From NCBI GenBank assembly GCA_947623455.1, contig OX392534.1:13526001-13590000 (forward strand): 64,000 nt of DNA, in the 5' to 3' direction. A program made the position numbers and the translations under genes. The notes under the pieces are model-generated. The model had not been told where the DNA came from. It made no database searches and was given only the letters and a program-made list of their open reading frames with translations. This stretch comes from Mimachlamys varia (taxonomy: Eukaryota; Mollusca; Bivalvia; Pectinida; Pectinidae). This document shows, piece after piece, positions 38,193 to 49,100 of the stretch. Every line of letters begins with the position of its first letter. Within the stretch, counting starts at the first letter, position 1.

Positions 38193-41100
38193 ATGATGGC
38201 AATATACAAGATCATAATTTTGTTTGCACTTGGACTAGTTTTACCTGATGTCGACAAAGTTCAAGCTTGTTTCTGTCCCTATTCCCATCCACAAACAGAT
38301 TTCTGCCACCTCAGTAGCTTCGGTAAGTTGAAATTCAGTACCTATTTAAACAAACCATTGTTATTTCGATAATAGTGCAGCAATTTCTGACGTTCGGTAT
38401 CATCCCAGTGTGATGATAGTTTCGATCACGATAGTTTTGACCTTGTCAAATGATGGGACAGAGTTATTAGATTTTGATATATTCAGCGTAAATAAAACGG
38501 CATTTAGAGAAAATGACAGGCATTAAGGTTTCGGTTATCATAGAAAAATAAAGACAGTATTCACTGAAGGTTTTGCGACCATACAAAATGCTTCACCATG
38601 CACAGCCCTTCCCTTTCAGAAGCGGTGAAGGAGCATACCGGCTACAAAACATAATGAATGGGGCAATATCAAACAACTTTTAAAATAAGCTTTACATAAG
38701 TAACATTAGTTTTTGTTGTTTTTTGTTTTCAACATCCGGGTTTTTTTTTATTGGAAACTATTTTTTTCAAAACGATGATAGCTTTAACAACTGATTGGAG
38801 TAGGGTTTTCCATACCTTGAAACGACCGTGTTCTCATTATCAAAATGCAAAGGCTTCAAAAAAAAAAAATCAAGTTCTTGAACTTTTATCATTAATACGT
38901 AAAAACTAGAGTGGCATTTTCTAGTGTTGATTGTTGTTTAAATTGTATGTTCCGGACTGAAAACTGAATTATCTGGACTACCATATTAAAACTATCAATA
39001 TGGTCTTTATATTTTGTGAATGTACATGTACCCATCGTAAATGTTTGTTTCATATTGTTGTTGTCCTTTTAGCTCTGGTTGGCATGGTAACAGACATTGT
39101 TGAGAATAATAAGGACAGGCGATTTACTGTAGCTTTACAGTACACTTTGAGGGTACGTATGGATTTAAACCCCCCTCCCCCCACACACATATCAACAACA
39201 ACAACAACAACAACTATTGACTTCATAATAAACTAATTTTAGATAACCCCTTGAATAAGGAGACTCAGAGGTAAACGAAGCCTCTCAGCTTAACACGTTT
39301 CTAAGTGAAGAGAACCCCTCAGAAAATATTATAAGTGAACAGAAGCGCCCGGATAACAAGTTTACAATTGAAAAGAAACTCTTTGCAAATTCATTTTAAA
39401 TTGGTTAAAGTAAAGCTGTCTGAGAAGGCCTATAAAAAAAATTATTGGCAAAAAAGTTAATGCAAAAATAAATTATGTCACAGAACCCCTGGCTGAACAT
39501 GTAAACCCGTTTCCTAGCATAATGAAACGAAGAGTAAAACAACAAAAGATATTGTCCATGTCAATGGCAACATTTCCATGAACTTTGAAAGTGAATAGAA
39601 ACCTCGACTGAGTACTTTGTAATTAAACAGATTATTTGACGTTGATTTTTGTAAGTGAACAGAAACCGTGACTGAGTACTTTGTAAGTGAAACGAAACAG
39701 TGACTGTTAGCATGAAAGGTCAACATAATGTCCATGTTACACATTTCATTCGATACACTCTGAAGAACGAGTCGACTGTTTCTGTCTACTTACAAATACA
39801 TGTACATGGTCTGGAAAAGTGAGTCAACGGTGACATTTCACAACTAATGTAACACGTTTTGATAATATGTTACGATTAATTCACTTTTCCAGGGCTTGTT
39901 GTTATCAAATTGGTTTAAAGGGCATTAACGATGTTTTTCAGAGAGGAAAATGTGACGAATAAGCCGAGTTATATAAAAGATAACTTTGTTAGTGACCCAT
40001 TTTGATAGTTAGAATTTGAATCCAGATTTTTGTTAATATTCACAATGCAATATTGGTTACTTATTAAGTAGGTTTCCTAGTAAGCGGTGCAGGTTTCCTT
40101 CATTTAAAACTCCTGGCCTACATTTTCATCTGATTTGTTTTTGTTTAAGTTCCCTGGAGGTTATACAGACCAGACACACTTAGAATTGATTACACACAAG
40201 GGACCTACGCTATGCGAGCTCAGCTTATCAATAGGAGAAATCTACTTGCTAACAGGTATGTCGGCGTGAAACAATCATCTACAAAACGTAATGTATAATA
40301 CAATACGATTCTCAATTCGTAAAGCAAAGCTGCTTCTAAAGTAATTTAGAAAACTGACGAGGCCTAGAAGGACGAAACAGCTTTATGATGCAGTGCTATT
40401 AATGTTTATTGCATAATGATATATTACTTAATATAAGGTGCAGCATTTGAGTGTGTTAGATTAATTTGCATACTGCAAGAGTATTTTTTTTTTCATTTTG
40501 AAAGGATATATACTTTGATAATTCATTTTCGAAATTTGTTGAACATTTCTTTTATGGTGTGATATAATATATGTAGAAAGAAACATGTTTTCAACTATAA
40601 AACTTATGTAATTGATAATGATTTATCAAAACCAAGCTTAAATGGGAATAAGAACATTTTACGCACCTAGCCCTAGGGCTTTTTAAGTAGTTTAATTTCG
40701 ATTCCAACATTTAACCCCTAGCACTACTGATGAGTTTTATGGTTGCCATCTTTGTCTCATTGAAAAATATTCTATATCTTTGTGTGATATAAAGATGGGC
40801 GTGTTTTTGGTATGCTCATCAGTCTGTTTCTCTTGTACGTTTACAAGGGTCTCCATGTAAATCTTTCCTTTGTTCATATTTTGCCCCTAGTTTAATCGAT
40901 TTTAAGTTCAGATTATGATTTTGTTAACGCTTTGTTATTCTGTAATTTTGTTTTATTTAATAAAATATATGTACAGTGTATACACATGGGGAATCCACTA
41001 TGAAGCAAATAAAGAAAACAAATCTTACAGTAGTGTTCGAATGCAAATATACCGAATTCGTTTTTGCTTTGATCGATAATGCCTTTTACGCAAAAGGGTT

Positions 41101-42231
41101 TACAATGTACTAGATGAATTATCTTATTCAAATGTTACATGAGACGGATGAGTTATTTTTCATATTTTATCTTTAAATAGGATATGTGACCAGTGACAAC
41201 GAATACCTAGTGAATTCCTGTTTGTGGACAGACGATTTTGAAAACATGTCCTCCAGCAAGTTTAACGGACTTCTTGGAGACTACGACTGTAGCTGTTATG
41301 TAAGAATTTTATTGATTCCCTATTGTATGCTTGATCGACTATTTTTTTTTTTTATAAAAATGCAGTTTTTTTTCACTTGATAAACGCTTAGTTTGGTATG
41401 CTAGGCAACACGCAAAAGCGCCAGATCGTAACACATGCAGTTCATGTTAATTCGGGTAATCTTAGATAAATAAAAAAAGCTGTTGTTCTGCAGTTCTGAT
41501 ACCTGACAAAAATGTTAATATTTTTTTCGACAGAGTCTTTTTTATTGTAATACTCTAATTAAACACCTTAATTTATCATTTTATATACTCCTCTGCCATA
41601 AAAACGTCAAAGGGTCTGTAGAATAAGGTGTTTTTTACTTCTAATGTCGGGTCAGAAATTGTGGCTGACTGTCCCATGCAATTCTTCTTAAGTGGGCGAA
41701 TTACAAAGGCGATGCTTAATTCCCTTGATGACAGCTTATTTCAAAGAAGTTGTCCAGTAAGCTAGAAAACAAGGTGGTTTTACAAAGGTGTTGTTTAATG
41801 ATCTACAGGACAACATTACGAAAATATATATGGACATGAAGACAGCGTCTAACAAAGGAGTTGTTGAGGACATTATTATTTCAATTTGTTCTCTTAAAGG
41901 GTGGATTGGTTGGTACTTGTTAATTAACAGTATTTGGCTATGAGTTATGCAATGGACAAAACAGTTAGTGATACTACAAGGAATTTATAAGTATATGCCA
42001 AACATTTAAATTATTTCATTTCAGATCAACGAGACTTGGGGCCTGATACCTCCACAGGCTACATCAGATGACATCTGCAACTATGACAAAACAACTTCGT
42101 GTGAGCAGGCAGCATGCATGCGAGGAGAATACGGCAAATGCGAATGGCTACTGAACTGTGGAGAAGAAACATCTAATTTCGTCAATGATTTGAAAAGAAA
42201 AGTCCAGAACAAATTTGATAACATCTGGTAA
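38193..42231 (+). CDS. TIMP-like protein C
   Basis: Predicted secreted tissue inhibitor of metalloproteinases, 213 residues, the normal length for the family. Exons: 38193-38322, 39073-39152, 40150-40255, 41181-41299, 42025-42231 (TAA); all junction phases agree and the total is 642 nt. The signal peptide ends at ...VQA and the mature protein starts with Cys26 in CFC. SHPQTDFC matches the conserved HPQQAFC of vertebrate TIMPs; PTLCELSLSIG matches the CGVSLDVG block; DYDCSCY fits the GCECKI junction. The C-terminal segment with SCEQAACMRGEYGKCEW resembles the FACIKRSDGSCAWY region, so part of the second domain is kept. It ends in a basic helix-like tail (DLKRKVQNKFDNIW). Two in-frame ATGs start the protein; I chose the first. 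Tandem paralogue of gene D. Confidence 0.9.
40356..40740 (-). repeat. Interspersed ~160-bp repeat, split copy
   Basis: Two reverse-strand pieces, 40356-40470 (GGACGAAACAGCTTTATGATG, GTGCAGCATTTGAGTGTG) and 40662-40740 (CCTAGCCCTAGGGCT, CCCCTAGCACTACTGATGAG), each match parts of the family at 527. The roughly 190 bp between them is unrelated AT-rich sequence. In intron 3 of TIMP gene C. Confidence 0.4.
40755..40945 (+). mobile_element. Penelope-like repeat fragment
   Basis: Shares ATTGAAAAATATTCT, GTATGCTCATCAGT, GGGTCTCCATGTAAATC, TTTGTTCATATTTTGCC and TTAATCGATTTTAAGTTC with the copy at 37330-37745. In intron 3 of TIMP gene C. Confidence 0.5.
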
Positions 42232-42271
42232 TGGTATGCTTTGTTGCAATAGATTGTAATTTCCAAATCTT

Positions 42272-42277
42272 AATAAA
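42272..42277 (+). terminator. Polyadenylation signal, TIMP gene C
   Basis: AATAAA 41 bp after the stop codon. Confidence 0.6.
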
Positions 42278-42844
42278 TTTTCTTAATACCATTACTTGTT
42301 TTTCGTTTTTTTGTTAATAATAGACAACACCCGTTATACATATCTTGGTCACATCTTGGTAAATGTAACCTCCTAATAGTGAGAATGGAGTTTTAACTAT
42401 GCATAACACTGAACAAATTAGAAGAACTTCCGCCTTCATAATCACACAAGGATACAGAATATTTTTCAAAGATAACATGATGGCGGGACCGTAGAACTTG
42501 TCTCAAGTCTTCATCAACCTGCATCTCTCGAATTCTTGTGTTGGAAATGTGTTTGTCAGCAGCCGTTACATGTATCTATCACAACTCGTTGTTTAGAGCA
42601 AACCCTTGAACAGCATCTCAAATGCGACATGTAAACACCTTAATTATTATGTTGAAAAAGCGGAGATGGTATTTCAAAATCAAAGTAAAATCAAAATCGT
42701 CACTTTAATCGTATAACCTAATAGTAAGATAACACTAGTAGTGATATTGTAGGTAACGACAGAGAAAGTTCTAATATGTCATGTAAAACAAATTCAGTAA
42801 AGTATACACGTGCGACGTAGTAACCGTCAGCATACTCCTTCTTA

Positions 42845-43640
42845 TCTATAGAAAAAAATCACAAAAAACAACAACAGAGAATACCGAAGCGTCAACTAAG
42901 CCATAGACCTAACTAAAAAAACTAGGAGCAAAACTTGAACAAAGAAAAGACTTACACGGAGACCATTGTCAGAAATACAAGATATTAAGACCTGGGCGCG
43001 TATTCATGAAACCGTTCTAATGCTCAAGCATAATTTCTGTGCTCAAGCCTTATTTCTTGTTCCGGCTATAATTTATCTAAAAATTCTTCTTTTGTCAAAG
43101 TTTTAGTAACAGATCTGTGAAGCAGAATACTGTTTTTCTACTTGCAGTTGACTTTTTGATCGATAGCATGATTTAGGTGAGTTTTAAGAAAACTGGTTTG
43201 AGCACAGAATCCATGCGTAAGCACGAGAACGGTTTCATGAATACGGGTCCAGGTGTTCCCGAAGAGTAAGTGTCTTCTGTTTCATGGACGACACCCACCA
43301 TGTAAATCTAAGGCTCATCCAAGTTAGTCTCCAAGTGAGAACTGATACATCATTCTCAATCACAACAAGTATACATGATAATGAAGATATTTTAAAACGT
43401 CCACCTTCATAACCTACAAGGATACAAAATAAACACCACATCGTCGATATATCTAAAATTGAAACAAAAAATTGGTAAGGTTTTTATTGTCATGAAAAAC
43501 TTCATGACAAAGTCTGCCTGATATGAATACAAAACCAACTTGGCCAAGAGTTGGATACAGTTTATTCCTAACAAATGCCAGCCGTTTGCCAACAGCAAGC
43601 AGAAAAACAAATCTCTGAATAACAAGTATTTTTATATCCA
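42845..43640 (-). pseudogene. Penelope-like reverse transcriptase remnant
   Basis: On the minus strand, frames near 43625-43410 encode LVLYSYQADFVMKFF and then FRYIDDVVF. A YSYEADF-like segment followed by FRYIDD is the pattern of the catalytic region of a reverse transcriptase family common in animals, which I take to be Penelope-like. Frames are broken, and the 3' half (below 43400) is non-coding and matches the dispersed fragments at 2840, 21175, 37330, 40755 and 50215. A MITE splits the copy at 42995-43255. The fragment is far too short to be active. Confidence 0.6.
42995..43255. mobile_element. MITE nested in the Penelope-like copy
   Basis: Terminal inverted repeats: TGGGCGCGTATTCATGAAAC, CGTTCT on the left and AGAACGGTTTCATGAATACG, GGTCCA on the right. 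The interior is about 210 bp, AT-rich and non-coding. The host repeat reads continuously across it: AAGACC on one side and GGTGTTCCCGAAGAGTAAG on the other rejoin to match the uninterrupted copy near 2925. The insertion therefore postdates the host element. Confidence 0.75.
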
Positions 43641-43844
43641 TTCTTCCAATAGTTTATTTAAGAAAAATATCAGTCCAATAAAAAGATGAAATTTAAAACA
43701 ACGGATGAGGCAAAGTCAGGTAACTCAACTGATCGCATAACTTCTTAGCATACAGAAATGAACTTAACACATATAAAACATACAACATTCTCGCTCTTAC
43801 ATATATGCGTATCCATTATCATGTCAAATTAGTTTCGTACACAG

Positions 43845-44130
43845 GCAATATGTCTTCACGTAAATTTCACGGTAAAATGCGACTTTCATATAAATTTAAT
43901 GTGACTTTTTACTTTAGTTGCTTTTCTAATGCTCAATTAATTATAAGGATTCACATGAATTTCATTTCATGTGAATTTCATGTAATTTGATAATTAAGTT
44001 ATTTTTTTCATCCAAATATTTTCGTTCAAATTTTCAAAATTCACATGTAATTTTTCATTAGAATTTCACTTCAAATCCATGTATGTTTTACGTAAAGGTT
44101 TTTCCACGTGAAATTCACGGGAAGAAACGT
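43845..44130. repeat. AT-rich element with repeated TTCACGTGAA-like motifs
   Basis: The ends carry CTTCACGTAAATTTCACGG and CCACGTGAAATTCACGGGAAG in opposite sense, and the middle is full of ATTTCATGTGAATTTCATG variants. It looks like a MITE or a locally expanded palindromic motif; the exact limits are unclear. Confidence 0.4.
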
Positions 44131-44472
44131 TAGCTGTGTACATGAACTATGAAGTATACATACGTAGTGCAGTTAGCCGATAGAATAACAAAAACACATT
44201 TTAGATGTGTAATCTTCGCTGGATGATATATATATATATAACAATATATACAGATAAATATTTAATAGCTCACCTATTATGTTTTTAATGAAACAGATTG
44301 ACTTGAAGAGATATTTGTTTAACGTGTTGTGTTAATATGCCATCTCTTTATTTATAGTGTAATGTATCTTCAAGCTGACAATAAACACGCACCAATAACA
44401 CTTTAATGAAATCACGTAAAAGAACTGAACTAGGTCGAATGCCGGCGATACAATACGTGTCTCTATATAGCT

Positions 44473-44690
44473 ATTGGCCGAGTGGTTAAGGTGTCCGGAC
44501 AATCTACAACTAGCCCTCCATCTCTGGGTTGCGCGTTCGAAACCCATGTGGGGCAGTTGACAGGTACTGTTCTTGGTCGGTGGTTTTTCTTCGGGTACTC
44601 CGACTTCCCTCTACCTCTAAAACCTTGCACGTCTTTAAATGACCCTGGTTATTAACAGGACGTAAATAAACCAAACTAAAACAAACATTT
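44473..44690 (+). mobile_element. tRNA-derived SINE
   Basis: The head has an internal RNA polymerase III promoter: A box TGGCCGAGTGG at 44475-44485 and a B box-like GCGTTCGAAACCC about 45 bp later. The body (GGTACTCCGACTTCCCTC, AATGACCCTGGTTATTAACA) is shared with the reverse copy at 60495-60693, and it ends in AAATAAACCAAACTAAAAC. This is a SINE, not a functional tRNA gene: the cloverleaf is not kept and the body has no tRNA counterpart. Confidence 0.85.
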
Positions 44691-44699
44691 CTCTACGAC

Positions 44700-45290
44700 A
44701 ACAAATTGTCTTGTCACGATACGATACAAAACCCCTACCCCTACCAAAACACATTGTGTATTAATTATACAATGCATGTCCCCTACCACAAACATTGTAA
44801 AGTCATTATAACTGCATGGCACCTACCACAACACATTGTCTAGTAACGACACAATACGTGGACCTACCACAGTACACTCTCTATTCAAGATACAATTGTA
44901 CGTGGTCCAATCACAACACATTGTCTAGTAACGATACAACACATGTCCCTACCACAACATATCGTCTAGTCACGATACAATACGTGGCCCTTTCATAACA
45001 CTGCGTCTAGTAATGATACCATACGTGACCCTACCACAACGTATCGTCTAGTCACGATACAATACGTGGCCCTACCACAGTACATTGTCTAGTCACGATA
45101 CAATACATGTCCCTACCACAACACATTGTCTAGTAACGATACAATACATGTCCCTACCACAACACAGCCTCTAGTAACGGTACAATGCGCGGCCCTTTCA
45201 TAACACTGCGTCTAGTAATGAAACAATACGTGGTCCTACCACAACATATTGTCAATGTATGACGCATTGCCTAGACATGACGCAATACAT
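44700..45290. repeat. Diverged relative of the 40-bp satellite
   Basis: About 14 units of roughly 40-42 bp with core ACAACACATTGTCTAGTAAC, GATACAATACGTGGCCCTACC. Unit order and landmarks (CATTGT, TAG, TACAATAC, TGTCCCTACC, ACAACA) match the big array at 28-36 kb, but the sequence has diverged and units are less uniform. It occupies the same position relative to TIMP gene D as the large array does to gene C. Confidence 0.8.
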
Positions 45291-45559
45291 GACCCCAATT
45301 TGCATGCCAACATTGTTCAGACATGTTTCTGTGCTGCATTTTTCACCCTTGATTTAATAGCCGAAGATACGTACGGTCACTCTTCAATCTTTTAATCTAA
45401 AAGTTTCACTTTCAAAATATTAGACTTCCAAACTAGTACATACTTATTCTATGATAAATAAAGGGAATGTCAGTCAGACGGAACGAGCAGACGATTATGT
45501 TGCAATCCCTACTGGTTACACTAAAGGGGGTTATTACAATAAATACATATTTAATAAGT

Positions 45560-45814
45560 ATTAACTACATATTGTTTCTTTAATTTACATACGATAATGA
45601 TAGATAACAATGACAATCGCACTATTGTATTTCTATTTTTACTAGTGAAGTGCACGTTTTTTGAAATTCAGAACATATTTTTGTATCAGATATGAAAAAG
45701 AAGGTATGAAATGAAACAGTAGTTTAAGCTTGCAGTATCTTGTTTCTATTCTGTTGCTGGTATCGCCTATATTTGTGTTCTTCGGAAACAGTGGTACATC
45801 GCAAGGCAATTTAA
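45560..45814 (+). promoter_or_regulatory. Conserved leader (promoter/5' UTR exon) of TIMP gene D
   Basis: Aligns with 36488-36743 upstream of gene C, ending at CATCGCAAGGCAATTTAA followed by the donor GTAAGT at 45815. The acceptor for the coding exon is the AG at 46154-46155, eight bases before the ATG. Read as a non-coding first exon plus promoter retained after tandem duplication of C and D. Confidence 0.55.
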
Positions 45815-46163
45815 GTAAGTATGATGTATACGTGAATTACAGTGTAGTTAGTTGATAATGACTTTCTTAATTGAAACAATATTTATAAGCATCCGAGCAA
45901 TATGGCAAATATTCATTCAAATACAAATTATTCGTCAATTTTATCCTGTATGGTAAGCTTATTCAGCTGTGGGTGTTATGTAAATCTGCAGTTTCAGTAA
46001 TGAAACGTAGACGAATTCATCTTTGAACGAATTTGTTTCTTGTACATGCATTTAAAACCATTAACATAAAGCCAAAACAAATTTTAATTTTCTATAAAGA
46101 GTATCGCATCTCTAAGCGTAAAGTTTACGATAAAGTTTGTTCTCCCCTTTTTCAGCACTTGTG

Positions 46164-49100
46164 ATGGAAATGGACAGGGTCATATATGTGTTTGTCATTG
46201 GGGTACTCTTACAGGATGTTGGCAAAGTACATGCGTGTTTTTGTCCAATATCTCATCCGCAAACAGATTATTGTCATCTAAGTAGCTTTGGTAAGTAGGT
46301 GGTTTAAACACTTATCATTATGTAGCCTTACTCAGTTTACTTATTTTACTTTCATTTCTTCTCTTATCCTTTTCAAAAAGGATATTGAAAAACTGGTGCT
46401 GTCTATATTGAACTGGTTTTGTCTGTATTAATGAAAGACATAAACAAAATATTAACGATTTATTATAATTCATAAAAAGACAGAGAAGGGACAAAAAATT
46501 AGACAATTTCTGATAATTGCTATGTATTCAATGTTCTTCTTGTTGGCGTTGTAGCTCTGGTCGGGTCTGTCAGTGACATCGTTGAGAACAATTACGACAG
46601 GAGATTCAATATAATAGTCCAATACATGTTAAAGGTAGGTACTGGTTTTTTAAAAAACAAATCGTTTTACATTTCGGAGAAATGTTCCAAATGAACATAT
46701 GGTTTCATTTGTCTATTTTCTTCAAAATGACTATAAGCTTACAGGGCGCCGTTACACTTGTTAATCCATTTGATTGACATTGAAAAAAACGATTAGGTGA
46801 TGTCTTCATAATGAATTAATGATATCACCTAATCGCTATAGTAAAATCTCCAATTACTTATGGCGTGAAACGGTTCATTGTAGTGAAATCGCCTGTTCAG
46901 ATTGGATTGGTGATATCTTCGTAATCGCTAACGAAAGCGACATCTTTGCAACAAGAGGCCATCATCATCATCATCATCATCATCATCATTTTAGCATTTT
47001 GTTATCATAAATAATTGATAACCACTATCATTATCACAATCCATTACTTCCAAGGAAGCTACCTCTCCATAAGTATTTCGAAAGAAGTCGTATGAATGTT
47101 TAGACATATTTAATAGGGCCTCTGTGACCTTCATTGTAAGTCGTTTTTCTTTTTGTAAACTTTTCTGCTCCTTCCGAGAAAGTTTCCAGCCTTTCAGAAG
47201 AAGTCAATAGAAGTGTTAAACACAAATGTCCCTTATGACTTTGAGAGTATAGGTTAAAGTCATTTTTACACAAACCTTTTTTGGCTCCTTTTTTAAGACG
47301 CTATCAACCAAATAGCATGTCTCTATGCCTTTCGGTATTTCAGTACAGGTCGTATAAAGTTGACCCCTTTAACCTTGAAAGTATGTCAAAGTTGTTATTC
47401 TTTGCAAACTTTATTTGGCTCCTTCCAATGAACTACCGGTCAAATAACATATCTCCATGGTCTGTGGTATTTCAGAAGAAGTAATTTGGTAGTTTGAAAT
47501 ATTTAACTCCTGTTACCTTGAATGAAGCTAAATGTGTTTGTCATTCGAAAACTTTGTTAAGTTTCTTCAAAGGAAGCAACCAGCTAATTATCATGTCTTT
47601 AAGCCTTTCGGTATTTCAGAAGAAGTCGTTTGAAGGTTTTGACATACGTGACATTCATTAAAGTGATATCCCAATTTAAAGTTAATAGGTTATGTCACTA
47701 TTAAGAATTGGTGATATCACATAATCGCTTTGTGATATTACTTAAATGAAATGAAAAGTAATACGGCGCCCCATAGAAGTCTTTTTATGTTAGCTAGCTG
47801 AAAGTTATGTTTAAACACATGAATCCTACTGATGATAACATCCAGAAGTCCATTTTGGCAGCCCTTCCTTAGTCCTACACACTGCAGAGGGACCAATAAA
47901 ATCTGATAAATGTTCAAATTTTAAGAAAGATTTCATTTTGAAAATTTCCGTTTATAACTTACTAGTTTCTAGTGCAAATGCTACCATGTCAACAACCTAG
48001 TTTACATTGCACCTGCGCTTCCACCTGTTTGATATTCTACCTGACCTTCATTTCTGTTTTAGGCTCCAGAAGGGTATACACACAAGAAACGCCTCAAATT
48101 AAAGACTTATAAGGGACCTATCTTGTGCGAACTAAACTTAATACCAGGGATTCGCTATCTGATAACAGGTAATATAGCAATTTAAGATATAAACATACGC
48201 AAGTTATTGTGTGATATGTGAGTTATGGCAAAGATCAAAGTATAACTCACATTGGTGAATAAATCTTCAACATTCATATTTCGAAGTAGAAACTTATGCT
48301 GCACTATACAGCTGTTTACGTCCTTCTAGAGCTCGTTGGTGAGGCTAGGGATCCGTATATCTGAATAAGTCCTACCTGCAAATAAAACGTAATCATCAAA
48401 TCATTTTCATGATTATGGAATTGGATTTAAGTCATTTCATAAACGCCCTCATACTGCCCGAAATTTACCAATCTCTCTCAAAACTCTCTCATTGATATCC
48501 AAACTCACACAAACTCAAAGCTTCACCTTGTGGTCAAATGATCTCCTAGTTACTGTCTGGTGTGTCACTTAAGTATTGTTTCAAATTACTCTAAATAGTG
48601 ATATTATTTGTTGTACTTGGATATAGGGTATGTAAACAATGACAACGAGTACCTTGTGAATTCCTGTATGTGGACAGAAGATCTGAACACGTTGTCATCC
48701 AGCCAGTACAACGGCCTTCTGGGGGACTATGATTGCAGCTGCTACGTAAGATTTACTTAAATATTTATATTTTCTTCTGCACAGAGGCTAATAATGAATC
48801 TATTATGCCCAATGTTTTTTTTTCAATAACATTCATTGGGACAATAACGTCATAATTGGATATTGCACTGTTCCCCTGTCAACTGTTGATTGTTAATTGT
48901 CTAGATTTACAATGTTTCCTGACGTTGAAGCATGTTTTGACTTCTTGTATATTACTTCTGAATCATCAACCGGATGCGGATTAACACAAAATGTAAATAG
49001 AAGTTTAAATTGACATAAGTTTGACATCCATTGTTGTGTTATTAAATTGAATAACATATATGTGCACCATTCGATATGTAAGTAAGCTAATGTATGTTAC

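Noticed and set aside
44473..44550. Functional tRNA gene
   Set aside because: A and B boxes are present but the cloverleaf does not close, and the sequence continues into a SINE body shared with 60495-60693.
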